64,000 nucleotides of DNA from Psychrobacillus psychrodurans (lineage in GTDB: Bacteria > Bacillota > Bacilli > Bacillales_A > Planococcaceae): positions 1-64,000 of the forward strand of contig FOUN01000002.1 of the NCBI GenBank assembly GCA_900114885.1, given 5' to 3'. The notes under the pieces are model-generated. The model was given only the letters and a program-made list of their open reading frames with translations. It was not told where the DNA came from and ran no database searches. Of this stretch, positions 37,292 through 45,814 are shown one piece after another; the stretch's first letter is position 1, and every line of letters begins with the position of its first letter. Position numbers and translations under genes: made by a program.

Positions 37292-39490
37292 ATGGTGAAT
37301 ACAAAAAATGATCTGGAGATTATCAGCAAAATCGAGGAACTTTTTCCTGTAAGTTCGTGGAGGATGAATGGTGTAGATGTATGGCCATGGATTAGAATGA
37401 AATTAAATTTTGAACTATTACCTAATGCAGTTCAAAGCGCCCATACACAAGCATCTGAGAGAGAAAATGGGGCTTTAAGAGAACTAGCTGATGCTGTTGA
37501 AAGTAATGATATTATAGATGTTTTTGTATTAATAGATTCTTTCATCAGAATAAAATTAATGGATGATAAATGGTACCATAGATTAACAGGACCATTTCAT
37601 GAGGAGATTCAAAAAAGTAAATTAAAAGTATCAAATATGGAATATAGTTTACATAAAGTTAAAAAAACACCTGTTTTTGATGAATCTTTTTCTATTGAAA
37701 ATCAGTTGAATTACTTTTTAAATAGTGTAGATGTAAATGAGCCTTCGTACCTGAAAATGTTTAAGGAAGTAAAAGATTATATAGAGGAAAATCTAAATAC
37801 CAAATTATCTTGTTTTAACATAGGAGACATAAATTATGAAACGTCAAAAATAAAAAGATTAAGCGAATTTTATGAATATATTTTAAATATTAAGAAATCA
37901 AAATTGGTTTTAATAGTGAATTATTATAATCCTATTGCTTATCCTCTAATTCTAGCTGCAAGAAACATAGGAATTCCAACAGTTGATATTCAACATGGAA
38001 GCCAATCTCCACTTATCTATCACAATTGGGATTATACTCCTTCAGAAGGATATAATATTTTGCCAAATTATTTTTGGTGTTGGAGTGGGAGAGAAGCTCA
38101 ATTAATTAATGAAGGTTTTAAAAATTCTACTGTTCATAAAGCAATCGCAGGAGGAAATCCCTGGTTAGAATTATGGAAAGAAGATAAAAAATTTATTGTA
38201 AGCTATTATGATAAAAAGTTAGAAGAGATCATGGAAGAAGGAAAGGTTAATATACTATTAACTTTACAACCGAAATACGGGCTAATTGGTTGGGATGATA
38301 ATATTCCACATTGGTTATTTGCAACAATAAAAAATTCACCCGAAAAGTGGAAATGGTATATTCGATACCATCCTGCGATGGAAGGAAAATATTTAAATGA
38401 AATGGTGCAATGTGAAGAGTTACTTTCTAATTTAATAAAAGATGGAAAGGTAGAAACAACCTTTGCTACACAGGAACCACTTATGGCTATATTAAGAAAA
38501 ATGGATGTACATGTTACACCGTTTTCATCGTCTATAATTGAAGCTAAGCACATAGGAGTCCCTTCCGTAACTTTACATGATAGTGCAAGGATTTACCACA
38601 AAGAAGAAATAAACTCAACATGGGTAATAGAAGCTCGAAATACGAAACAGCTAATAAAGTACATACAACAACAATTTAAAAGAAAAAATGAAAACAAATT
38701 ACCATTGTACAAATCTGACTCAATTGGCTTAGCTAAAGGATTAGGAATATTGTTAAATAATGAGGTAGATCCGAAGTTTTCTCCAATAAAACCTTTAATC
38801 GAAAAAGAATGTTACCTTGCAGATAAAAGATATAATAAAATTGTCGGAAATTCATCGATAAAAAGGGAATTGAAAGATAGCTTTATTGTAGGAAAAGCAT
38901 TTGAAGCAAAAGGGAATATATTAGAGGCAACTCAATTATATGAATCCTATTGGAAGTATTTAAAAGATTACCTCGATGAAGATAAAATATCTATACGAGA
39001 ACTTTTATATCTAAAACAGTTTTTTGAAAAAAAATCAAGTGAGAAAAATAAAATTGAAGTTGAGAATTTTATAAGAAATTTAATAAGAAAGTTTGAATCG
39101 AAGAAAACATACTTATTTAGAATATTATTTTTAAGTAATGATTTTAAAGAATTGAAGATTTGGATTGATAAAGTAGAACACAATTTAGATACTCTTTTTT
39201 ATGTAGGTAGAATATTAATTGACAACAGTGAAATAGAAAAAGGCATTGAAGTAATGAATAGATTCCTGAATGTCTTTGATAGTAATGATGAATTACATAC
39301 ACAAAGAACTTTTACTAAAGAATATAAGATTTCAGTACTATATTACATAGGGGTGGGATTTTTTAAACTAAATTGTTATGAAGAAGCTAGCAGTAGATTC
39401 CTTCAATGTATAGAACTTTCAAATGACAGTCATGAAGGAGCAAAAGAACATCTACTTAAACTTAAGAATATGAATACAACTCTCTCATAA
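37292..39490 (+). CDS. Large putative glycosyltransferase with helical repeat tail
   Basis: This 732-residue protein is not recognised with certainty. The middle (about residues 200-470) has features of GT-B or polysialyltransferase/capsule-type transferases: LVLIVNYYNPIAYPLILAAR, PTVDIQHGSQSP, YFWCWSGREAQLI, AGGNPWLELW, ILLTLQPKYG, WYIRYHPAME, and a C-terminal VTPFSSSIIEAKHIGVPSVT resembling the sugar-nucleotide site. The last ~180 residues contain TPR-like helices (FIVGKAFEAKGNILEATQLY). There is no signal peptide or membrane segment. It follows the NeuA-type gene and could transfer the second nonulosonate; that is inference. Confidence 0.65.
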   Translation: MVNTKNDLEIISKIEELFPVSSWRMNGVDVWPWIRMKLNFELLPNAVQSAHTQASERENGALRELADAVESNDIIDVFVLIDSFIRIKLMDDKWYHRLTGPFHEEIQKSKLKVSNMEYSLHKVKKTPVFDESFSIENQLNYFLNSVDVNEPSYLKMFKEVKDYIEENLNTKLSCFNIGDINYETSKIKRLSEFYEYILNIKKSKLVLIVNYYNPIAYPLILAARNIGIPTVDIQHGSQSPLIYHNWDYTPSEGYNILPNYFWCWSGREAQLINEGFKNSTVHKAIAGGNPWLELWKEDKKFIVSYYDKKLEEIMEEGKVNILLTLQPKYGLIGWDDNIPHWLFATIKNSPEKWKWYIRYHPAMEGKYLNEMVQCEELLSNLIKDGKVETTFATQEPLMAILRKMDVHVTPFSSSIIEAKHIGVPSVTLHDSARIYHKEEINSTWVIEARNTKQLIKYIQQQFKRKNENKLPLYKSDSIGLAKGLGILLNNEVDPKFSPIKPLIEKECYLADKRYNKIVGNSSIKRELKDSFIVGKAFEAKGNILEATQLYESYWKYLKDYLDEDKISIRELLYLKQFFEKKSSEKNKIEVENFIRNLIRKFESKKTYLFRILFLSNDFKELKIWIDKVEHNLDTLFYVGRILIDNSEIEKGIEVMNRFLNVFDSNDELHTQRTFTKEYKISVLYYIGVGFFKLNCYEEASSRFLQCIELSNDSHEGAKEHLLKLKNMNTTLS

Positions 39491-39570
39491 GTTTAATATT
39501 AAAAAGTATTACTTCATTATAGTTTTTGGTATTAGTAAAATTGCAGAATGGAGATTTTTTATATGGATAA

Positions 39571-40073
39571 ATTTCAGGTTTTAGCTCTGCATTAATGCTT
39601 GATATAAAAAAAGCGTATCAACTTGATGATTTGGAACTCACTTTTATAGAACCTTTTCCCGAACGACTTGAATCATTACTTGAGAAAGATGATTATGAGC
39701 AAGTTACAATTTTTAATGAAAAAGTACAATTTGTAGATTTTGAGTTTTTTCTAATCTTATGGAAGGAGATATTTTATTTATTGATAGCTATCATGTTAGT
39801 AAAATTGGAAGTGATGTAAATTACATTATCTTTGAAATATTACCGAAATTGAAACCCGGGGTAAGGATCCATTTTCATGACATATTTTATCCTTTTGAAT
39901 ATCCTGAAAAATGGATTTTTGAAGGAAGGTTTTGGAATAGGGCATACTTACTCAGAGCTTTCTTACAATATAATCAGGATTTTATAATTGATTTGTGGAA
40001 TAATTATTTAATCTTAGAACATAAAGAGATATTTGGAGATACGTTTGAAGGGAAATCTGGATCAAGTATTTGA
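39571..40073 (+). pseudogene. Broken class I SAM methyltransferase
   Basis: Two frames together make a familiar methyltransferase of glycan clusters. The first (from 39571: SGFSSALML, LTFIEPFPERLESLL, VTIFNEKVQFVD) runs to about 39745. The second continues from about 39753 (LMEGDILFIDSYHVSKIGSD, then HFHDIFYPFEYPEKW, YLLRAFLQYN) to 40073. The join needs a one-base frame change. A TAA lies in frame just before the first part, and the N-terminal ~100 residues are missing. Nothing in the joining region looks like a programmed frameshift site. I read it as a decayed gene. Confidence 0.85.
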
Positions 40074-40294
40074 TTGCATAAAAATAGTTAATCATGTGAA
40101 TTTTAGTTGATTAAATATGATTTTTGTAAATGGATTTAATTATATATACCCATGAAAAGATACATCAGAATAAGGTGGAAACTATCAAGTATAGATGGTT
40201 TCCTCTTTTTGTTAAAAAGAATTAACATGAAAAAAAAGATTATTTAACCGATAAAAGCAATATACTTAATATAAATGTTTGCGGAGGTTATATA

Positions 40295-40831
40295 ATGATT
40301 CACTTTCTTAAACTGAAGGTAGAACATCTCACTCAAGTTCTCGAGTGGAGAACACAAGCTGATGTGACAAGATTCATGAATACAGATATAGAAAAGGACT
40401 TTGACAAGCAGAAAGAATGGTTTAACAGAGTATCGATTTCCGAGACAGATAAATACTGGATAATCGAAATAAAAGGCGTTTTAGTAGGTTTAATAAGTTT
40501 AAATGATATTGATATTGTTAATAAAAGAGCTAGCTGGGGCTATTATATAGGAGAAGAAAAGTATAGATTATATGGTGGTATTATACCGACTTATTTTTAT
40601 AATTATATATTTTCAAAATACGATTTTCATAAAATAACTGCTGAAGTAATGGGCGGAAATGATAATGTAGTTAAGCTAAATTTAATGCATGGATACAGGT
40701 TGGTAGGAGTGTATAAAGACCATATTTTTAAAAATGGTTCTTTTTTCGATATGAATCTGTTAGAACTTTTGAGGGATGATTGGTTAAAAGCAGGTAAGTT
40801 TAAAAAAAATATATGCGAATTTGAAGAATAA
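40295..40831 (+). CDS. pseH: PseH-type N-acetyltransferase
   Basis: PseH acetylates the 4-amino group of the UDP-altrose intermediate in pseudaminic acid synthesis. This 178-residue GNAT-fold protein begins FLKLKVEHLTQVLEWRTQ and has VLVGLISLNDID, WGYYIGEEKYR, FHKITAEVMGGNDNVVKLN and HGYRLVGVYKDHI, as in PseH/SpsD-like enzymes. It heads the run of pseudaminate genes that ends with pseC. AGGAGG-like GCGGAGGT precedes the start. Confidence 0.82.
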   Translation: MIHFLKLKVEHLTQVLEWRTQADVTRFMNTDIEKDFDKQKEWFNRVSISETDKYWIIEIKGVLVGLISLNDIDIVNKRASWGYYIGEEKYRLYGGIIPTYFYNYIFSKYDFHKITAEVMGGNDNVVKLNLMHGYRLVGVYKDHIFKNGSFFDMNLLELLRDDWLKAGKFKKNICEFEE

Positions 40832-40848
40832 GAATGGGAGAGATAGTA

Positions 40849-41073
40849 ATGCAAGAGTTGTTAGATATAGTAAATGAAATGAGAGAAGAAGCTGGAAAAA
40901 GCACTATTGAGAAATTGGAACCTTCTATGGATTTGAGAGATGATTTAGAATTGGATTCGCTTATGTTGGCGGAACTAACAGTTCGTTTAGAAGATGAGTT
41001 CGATATTGATATTTTTGAGGATGGAATCATTCAAACAATAGGCGATATTTTGATTAAAATAAATGGTAAATAA
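40849..41073 (+). CDS. Acyl carrier protein
   Basis: This 74-residue carrier protein has the phosphopantetheine attachment site LELDSLMLAEL (Ser near residue 35) and the acidic helix pattern of ACPs (VRLEDEFDIDIFED). I place the start at ATG 40849 after GGGAGAG; ATG 40834 lacks a ribosome site of its own. It is not the fatty-acid synthesis ACP context; its partners are the AMP-ligase and SDR immediately downstream. Confidence 0.88.
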   Translation: MQELLDIVNEMREEAGKSTIEKLEPSMDLRDDLELDSLMLAELTVRLEDEFDIDIFEDGIIQTIGDILIKINGK

Positions 41074-41074
41074 T

Positions 41075-42322
41075 ATGAAACAAACTTTTTTAGTACATAA
41101 CGATATCGTTTACACGTATGAAAATCTACTAGATGATTTAAATAATAAGGAAATCTATTCCACTTATATATATGTCCAAGATAACAATCCATATGAAATC
41201 TTTTTATCGATTATTCATAGTTTATTATATGATTATCCTATCGAAATATTAGACGGAGATTTTTCTGAAAAGGAGATTGACGAATTAGGTCTTAATGTTG
41301 GGAATGTATTAATGACAAGTAAGATTACAGAAAGTAGTCATTTCTTGCATTTTGACGAGGTTATGCAACAGATTCAAGCAATAGAAAAATGGCATTTAAC
41401 TCTTTATACATCAGGTACGACTGGTCGTCCTAAAAAAGTAAGTCACACTTTTCATTCGTTCACAAGAAACGTAAAAAAACATAATAAACTTGAAAATGAT
41501 GTATGGGCCTTTGCATATAATCCTACTCATATGGCGGGATTACAAGTGTTTTTTCAAGCATTACTCAACCAAAATACGTTGATTTATATTTTCGGTGAGT
41601 CATTGAAAAATGTACCGACTTTAATAAAAAAATATCAAGTGACGAATATTTCAGCGACACCAACATTCTATAGAAATGTTCTTCCTTATCTCCAAGACGA
41701 TATATATTCTATAATTAAAAGAGTAACATTTGGTGGAGAAAAATTTGATGCCGCGTTAGTAGTGAAATTGAATAGTATTTTCCCAAATGCAAAAATAACA
41801 AACGTGTATGCATCGACAGAAGCTGGAAGTTTATTCGCTGCCAGGGGCGATGAATTTGAGATTAAAGCGGAATATCAACAATTGATCAAGACTTCTGCAG
41901 AAAATGAATTATGCATTCATTATTCCTTGCTTGGAGCTTCACTTCATGAACAACAAAAGAATGAATGGTTTCATACAGGTGATTTAGTCGAAATGGTCGA
42001 TCAAAATCATTTTAAATTTTTGTCACGCCAATCGGATATGATTAATGTTGGGGGATATAAAGTGAATCCATTTGAAGTGGAGGACTTACTAATTCAAGTA
42101 CCAGGTGTTAACGATATTCTTGTGAAATCTAAAAAGAATAGCGTTACTGGTGAACTAATTGTAGCTGATGTTGTGAAAGATAGTAAGATTGATGGAAAAG
42201 AGTTAAAGATAGCTATAAAAAAATTTGCAGTTGCTCATCTACAAGAGTGGAAAGTTCCTCGAATTATTAAGTTTGTAGATGAACTTCCTTGTACAAGAAC
42301 TGGAAAGAAGGTCAGAAAATGA
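41075..42322 (+). CDS. AMP-dependent acyl/aminoacyl ligase (ANL family)
   Basis: This ~415-residue adenylate-forming enzyme has the P-loop LTLYTSGTTGRPKKV, the A5-like VYASTEAGS, HTGDLVEM and the C-terminal hinge FLSRQSDMINVGGYKVNPFE with RTGKKVRK at the end. It is shorter than typical acyl-CoA synthetases at the N-terminus. It probably loads a small acid onto the ACP encoded just before it. The substrate is not readable. ATG 41075 or 41063 may be used; neither has a strong ribosome site, so coupling to the ACP gene is likely. It overlaps the next gene by four bases. Confidence 0.85.
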   Translation: MKQTFLVHNDIVYTYENLLDDLNNKEIYSTYIYVQDNNPYEIFLSIIHSLLYDYPIEILDGDFSEKEIDELGLNVGNVLMTSKITESSHFLHFDEVMQQIQAIEKWHLTLYTSGTTGRPKKVSHTFHSFTRNVKKHNKLENDVWAFAYNPTHMAGLQVFFQALLNQNTLIYIFGESLKNVPTLIKKYQVTNISATPTFYRNVLPYLQDDIYSIIKRVTFGGEKFDAALVVKLNSIFPNAKITNVYASTEAGSLFAARGDEFEIKAEYQQLIKTSAENELCIHYSLLGASLHEQQKNEWFHTGDLVEMVDQNHFKFLSRQSDMINVGGYKVNPFEVEDLLIQVPGVNDILVKSKKNSVTGELIVADVVKDSKIDGKELKIAIKKFAVAHLQEWKVPRIIKFVDELPCTRTGKKVRK

Positions 42323-43044
42323 AGTGGATTATTGTGACTGGGGATTCAAGAGGAGTCGGGAGAGAAATTGCTTATCAAATACTAAATGAAACGGATTTCG
42401 GCGTAATTGGAATTAGTCGAACAAGCGAAGAATCGGCAGATGAACTTCTTGTAAAATACCCTGATCGTTTTAGAGCTTTATCTTATGATTTAGCAAATGT
42501 AGAAGGTGTAAAACAGTTATATCGGGATAAGATTCACAAAATAGGTCCTATTTATGGACTTGTTAATAATTCAGCGATGGCATATGACGATATTATTTCT
42601 AATTTAAATATTGATGAGCTAGAGACGATGTTCCAAGTAAATGTTTTTTCCGCAATGCATTTATCCAAATATGCAATCAGAGATATGATATTGCATAAAA
42701 CGCAAGGTTCGATTGTCCATATATCATCCATTAGTGCGCATACAGGATACAAAGGTTTAAGCATGTATGCAGCAACAAAGGGTGCAATGGAAGCATTCTC
42801 TAAAAATACTGCTAGAGAATGGGGAAGCAAAGGAATCCGTTCTAATTGTGTAGTGCCGGGATTTATGGAAACATCTATTAGTTCAACATTAACGGATGAA
42901 CAAAAAAAGCGAATTTATCAAAGAACTTCTTTGAAAAAAGAAACTGGTATTGCAAGTGTAGCGAGCACTGTTCTTTTTCTACTTTCGGATAAAGCAAAAT
43001 CTATTACTGGAACAGTGGTACACGTAGATAATGGAACAATATAA
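42319..43044 (+). CDS. Short-chain dehydrogenase/reductase (FabG-like)
   Basis: This 241-residue SDR has the cofactor site VTGDSRGVGREIAYQ, NNSAMA, and the catalytic triad region HISSISAHTGYKGLSMYAAT with Tyr/Lys of YAATKG. The C-terminus ITGTVVHVDNG is typical of 3-oxoacyl-ACP reductases. With the ACP and ligase it would reduce a carrier-bound beta-keto acyl group, or act on a sugar. Its start overlaps the ligase stop (ATGA). Confidence 0.86.
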   Translation: MKWIIVTGDSRGVGREIAYQILNETDFGVIGISRTSEESADELLVKYPDRFRALSYDLANVEGVKQLYRDKIHKIGPIYGLVNNSAMAYDDIISNLNIDELETMFQVNVFSAMHLSKYAIRDMILHKTQGSIVHISSISAHTGYKGLSMYAATKGAMEAFSKNTAREWGSKGIRSNCVVPGFMETSISSTLTDEQKKRIYQRTSLKKETGIASVASTVLFLLSDKAKSITGTVVHVDNGTI

Positions 43045-43060
43045 GATTGGTTGTGATAAC

Positions 43061-43783
43061 TTGAAAACAATCGCTATTATACAGGCTAGAATGGGCTCAA
43101 CTAGGCTACCTGAGAAAATTTTAAAGCCTCTTGGACATTTAGATGTGCTGACTTATGTTACATGCCGTTGTAAGCAAATAGTTGGTGTCGAACAGGTAAT
43201 TGTTGCAACATCTACATTGCCACAGGATGATGTAATTGAAGAATGGTGTGATGAGCATAACGTTACATGTTTTCGCGGCTCAGAAGATGACGTGTTATCA
43301 CGTTATGTAGAGTGTGCGAAGCAATATGAGCCTGATTATGTGATGCGAGTAACATCGGATTGCCCATTTGTAGACTATGAAATGGCATCGGAAATAGTTA
43401 CTTTACTGGGGAATAATCCTAAAGATATTGTGCTATTAGAAGGGAAATTACCACGTGGATTAGCAGTAGAGTTAATTTCTTATGCATCTTTACTAAAAAT
43501 AGATGAAGCGGGACATGAATCTCGTCATCGTGAGCATGTGACGTATTATGCGTATGAATTTGCAGAACAGTTTAATGGAATAACATATAAAGTTCCTAAT
43601 AATCGTCGAGCACCTGCGTTTCGGATTACACTTGATACAGATGATGATTATTCACTAATTCAAGCGGTAGCAGAGCACTTCAACGATCCACTTATTTCAA
43701 GTGTTGAAGTAATTAATTATTTGAGAAGTAATCCACAATTGGCGAATCTGAATGCGCATATTGAACAAAAGCCGGTGAATTAA
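43061..43783 (+). CDS. pseF: CMP-pseudaminic acid synthetase, SpsF type
   Basis: This 240-residue nucleotidyltransferase begins AIIQARMGSTRLPEKILKPL and has VIVATSTLPQDD, CFRGSEDDVLSRY, VMRVTSDCPFVD and RITLDTDDDY. It is the SpsF-type enzyme of Bacillus spore-coat and pseudaminate clusters rather than the classical NeuA-like PseF. Position directly before pseG and pseI supports CTP activation of pseudaminic acid. I favour TTG 43061 behind GGTTGTGAT; ATG 43031 overlaps the SDR gene. Confidence 0.83.
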   Translation: MKTIAIIQARMGSTRLPEKILKPLGHLDVLTYVTCRCKQIVGVEQVIVATSTLPQDDVIEEWCDEHNVTCFRGSEDDVLSRYVECAKQYEPDYVMRVTSDCPFVDYEMASEIVTLLGNNPKDIVLLEGKLPRGLAVELISYASLLKIDEAGHESRHREHVTYYAYEFAEQFNGITYKVPNNRRAPAFRITLDTDDDYSLIQAVAEHFNDPLISSVEVINYLRSNPQLANLNAHIEQKPVN

Positions 43784-43784
43784 T

Positions 43785-44771
43785 ATGAGAAAAGTAATTA
43801 TTCGTACAGATGCATCAACAAAAATCGGTAGTGGTCATGTAATGCGTTGTTTGACAATTGCTCATCAATTGACTAAGCGTGGTGTAGATGTACGATTTAT
43901 GATGAAAGAACTTCCGGGAAATTTAATTGACTTTGTGGAAAATCAAGGTTTTAAAAATGTGGCTTTATTGGAGTATGCGGATTTATATATTATTGATCAC
44001 TATGGTATCGATGAAGTTTGGGAGCAAAAGTTACGTGCATATACCAAAAATATAATGGTAATAGATGATTTAGCAAATCGTAAGCATGACTGTGATTTAC
44101 TGCTAGATCAAAATGTCGTGCCACAATTTGAAAAACGCTATAATGGACTTGTTCCTGTTCAGTGTAAGAAAATACTTGGGCCATGTTATTTGATTATGCG
44201 TGATGAGTTTATAAAAGCCCGCCAAAATATGCCTACTAGGACAGGAAAAGTAGAGAATTTACTTATTTTTATGGGTGGAACCGATCCAACGAATGAAACA
44301 ATAAAAATTTTAGCGGCACTTCAAAAAACAAAAGCAACCTTTAATAATATACACGTAGTTGTTGGTGAAGGTAATATATACAAGGAACAAATTCAAACGA
44401 CTTGTGAACAGCGTGGGTTTCACTTCCATTGTCAAATTGATTATATGGCAGAACTCATGTTACAAGTCGATTTTTCGTTAGGTGCTGGTGGCAGTACAAC
44501 ATGGGAACGCTGTTATGTGGGACTGCCTTCTTCTAGTACAATCGTTGCGGAAAATCAACGAATTACAACAGAATATGCTGCCACATTAGGTGCCGTAATA
44601 AATATTGGTTGGTACGAAGAAGTTACAGTTTCTTCATATGTTGATTTATTATATAAACTTTCGAAAGAATCTACTAACATAATGAAGATAAGCGATAGAG
44701 GTCTAAGGTTAACGGAGGGCGTAGGACAGCAAAATCCATGGCTACAAGAAATATTGGAGATGATAATATGA
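43785..44771 (+). CDS. pseG: UDP-sugar hydrolase PseG
   Basis: PseG removes UDP from the diacetamido-altrose intermediate before condensation with PEP. The 328-residue GT-B-like protein has the N-terminal RTDASTKIGSGHVMRCLTIA, VMVIDDLANR near residue 85, LLDQN, LGPCYLIMRDEF and GAGGSTTWERCYVGLPSS. It starts one base after the cytidylyltransferase stop and overlaps pseI by four bases. Confidence 0.92.
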   Translation: MRKVIIRTDASTKIGSGHVMRCLTIAHQLTKRGVDVRFMMKELPGNLIDFVENQGFKNVALLEYADLYIIDHYGIDEVWEQKLRAYTKNIMVIDDLANRKHDCDLLLDQNVVPQFEKRYNGLVPVQCKKILGPCYLIMRDEFIKARQNMPTRTGKVENLLIFMGGTDPTNETIKILAALQKTKATFNNIHVVVGEGNIYKEQIQTTCEQRGFHFHCQIDYMAELMLQVDFSLGAGGSTTWERCYVGLPSSSTIVAENQRITTEYAATLGAVINIGWYEEVTVSSYVDLLYKLSKESTNIMKISDRGLRLTEGVGQQNPWLQEILEMII

Positions 44772-45814
44772 TACAAATTGGAAACAAAGAAATAGGTCGC
44801 CATACCAAGCCTTTCATCATTGCAGAGATGTCAGGAAATCATAATCAATCACTAGAGCGTGCGTTGCATTTAGTAGAGCTTGCTGCTGAAGCAGGAGTCG
44901 ATGCATTGAAATTGCAGACATACACACCGGACACAATAACACTAGAAGTGCACACTGAAGAATTTTTTATATCTTCCGATCAGAATTTGTGGAAAGGACA
45001 GTCTCTTTATAATTTATATAAAGAAGCATACACTCCTTGGGAATGGCATGAGGCAATTTTTAATCGTGCAAAAGAGCTTGGTTTGTTGGCATTTAGTTCT
45101 CCATTTGATGAGACTGCTGTTGATTTTTTGGAGACTTTAGACGTACCAGCATATAAAATTGCATCATTCGAAAATGTGGATATTCCACTTATCAGAAAAG
45201 TGGCGAGAACTGGTAAGCCATTAATTATTTCCACTGGTATGGCATCTGCAGCTGAGCTTGATGAAGCAGTTAGTGCTGCTCGAGATGAAGGAAATGACCA
45301 AATTGTACTACTAAAATGTACAAGTACGTATCCTGCTACTCCAGCAAACTCCAATCTAGCTACTATTCCACATATGCGCGAGCTTTTTAAAACAGAAATT
45401 GGGTTGTCTGATCATACAATGGGTGTTGGTGTACCAGTTGCTGCGGTGACGCTTGGTGCAACGGTTATTGAAAAGCATTTTACTACTTCCCGTGCCGAAG
45501 GAGGCGTAGATTCATCTTTCTCAATGGAGCCTCATGAGCTAAAAATGCTTGTAGAGGAAACGGAACGTGCTTGGCAAAGCTTAGGGCATATACAATATGG
45601 ACCAACTGAAGCTGAAAAACCATCTCTTAAACATCGTCGTTCACTTTACATTGGAGAAGATATGAAGTCTGGCGAAATATTAACTACTGCAAATCTTCGT
45701 AACGTAAGACCTGGACTTGGTTTGTCGACCAAGTATTATGATATAGTTCTTGGAAAAACGATTAAACATGATGTGAAAAAGGGAACTCCTTTGAGTTGGG
45801 AGTTATTAATATGA
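44768..45814 (+). CDS. pseI: Pseudaminic acid synthase PseI
   Basis: PseI condenses 2,4-diacetamido-2,4,6-trideoxy-L-altrose with PEP. The 348-residue NeuB-family protein has FIIAEMSGNHNQSLERAL, VDALKLQTYTPDT, PFDETAVDFLE, ISTGMAS, LLKCTSTYPA, GLSDHTMG and IEKHFTTS, wording typical of PseI rather than NeuB, plus a C-terminal SAF domain. ATG 44768 overlaps the pseG stop and gives the better start. Confidence 0.94.
   Translation: MIQIGNKEIGRHTKPFIIAEMSGNHNQSLERALHLVELAAEAGVDALKLQTYTPDTITLEVHTEEFFISSDQNLWKGQSLYNLYKEAYTPWEWHEAIFNRAKELGLLAFSSPFDETAVDFLETLDVPAYKIASFENVDIPLIRKVARTGKPLIISTGMASAAELDEAVSAARDEGNDQIVLLKCTSTYPATPANSNLATIPHMRELFKTEIGLSDHTMGVGVPVAAVTLGATVIEKHFTTSRAEGGVDSSFSMEPHELKMLVEETERAWQSLGHIQYGPTEAEKPSLKHRRSLYIGEDMKSGEILTTANLRNVRPGLGLSTKYYDIVLGKTIKHDVKKGTPLSWELLI

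Noticed and set aside
39571-40073. Programmed frameshift joining the two methyltransferase pieces
   Set aside because: There is no slippery heptamer with a downstream structure at the junction, the N-terminal third is missing, and a stop codon lies in frame upstream. Gene decay explains all three.
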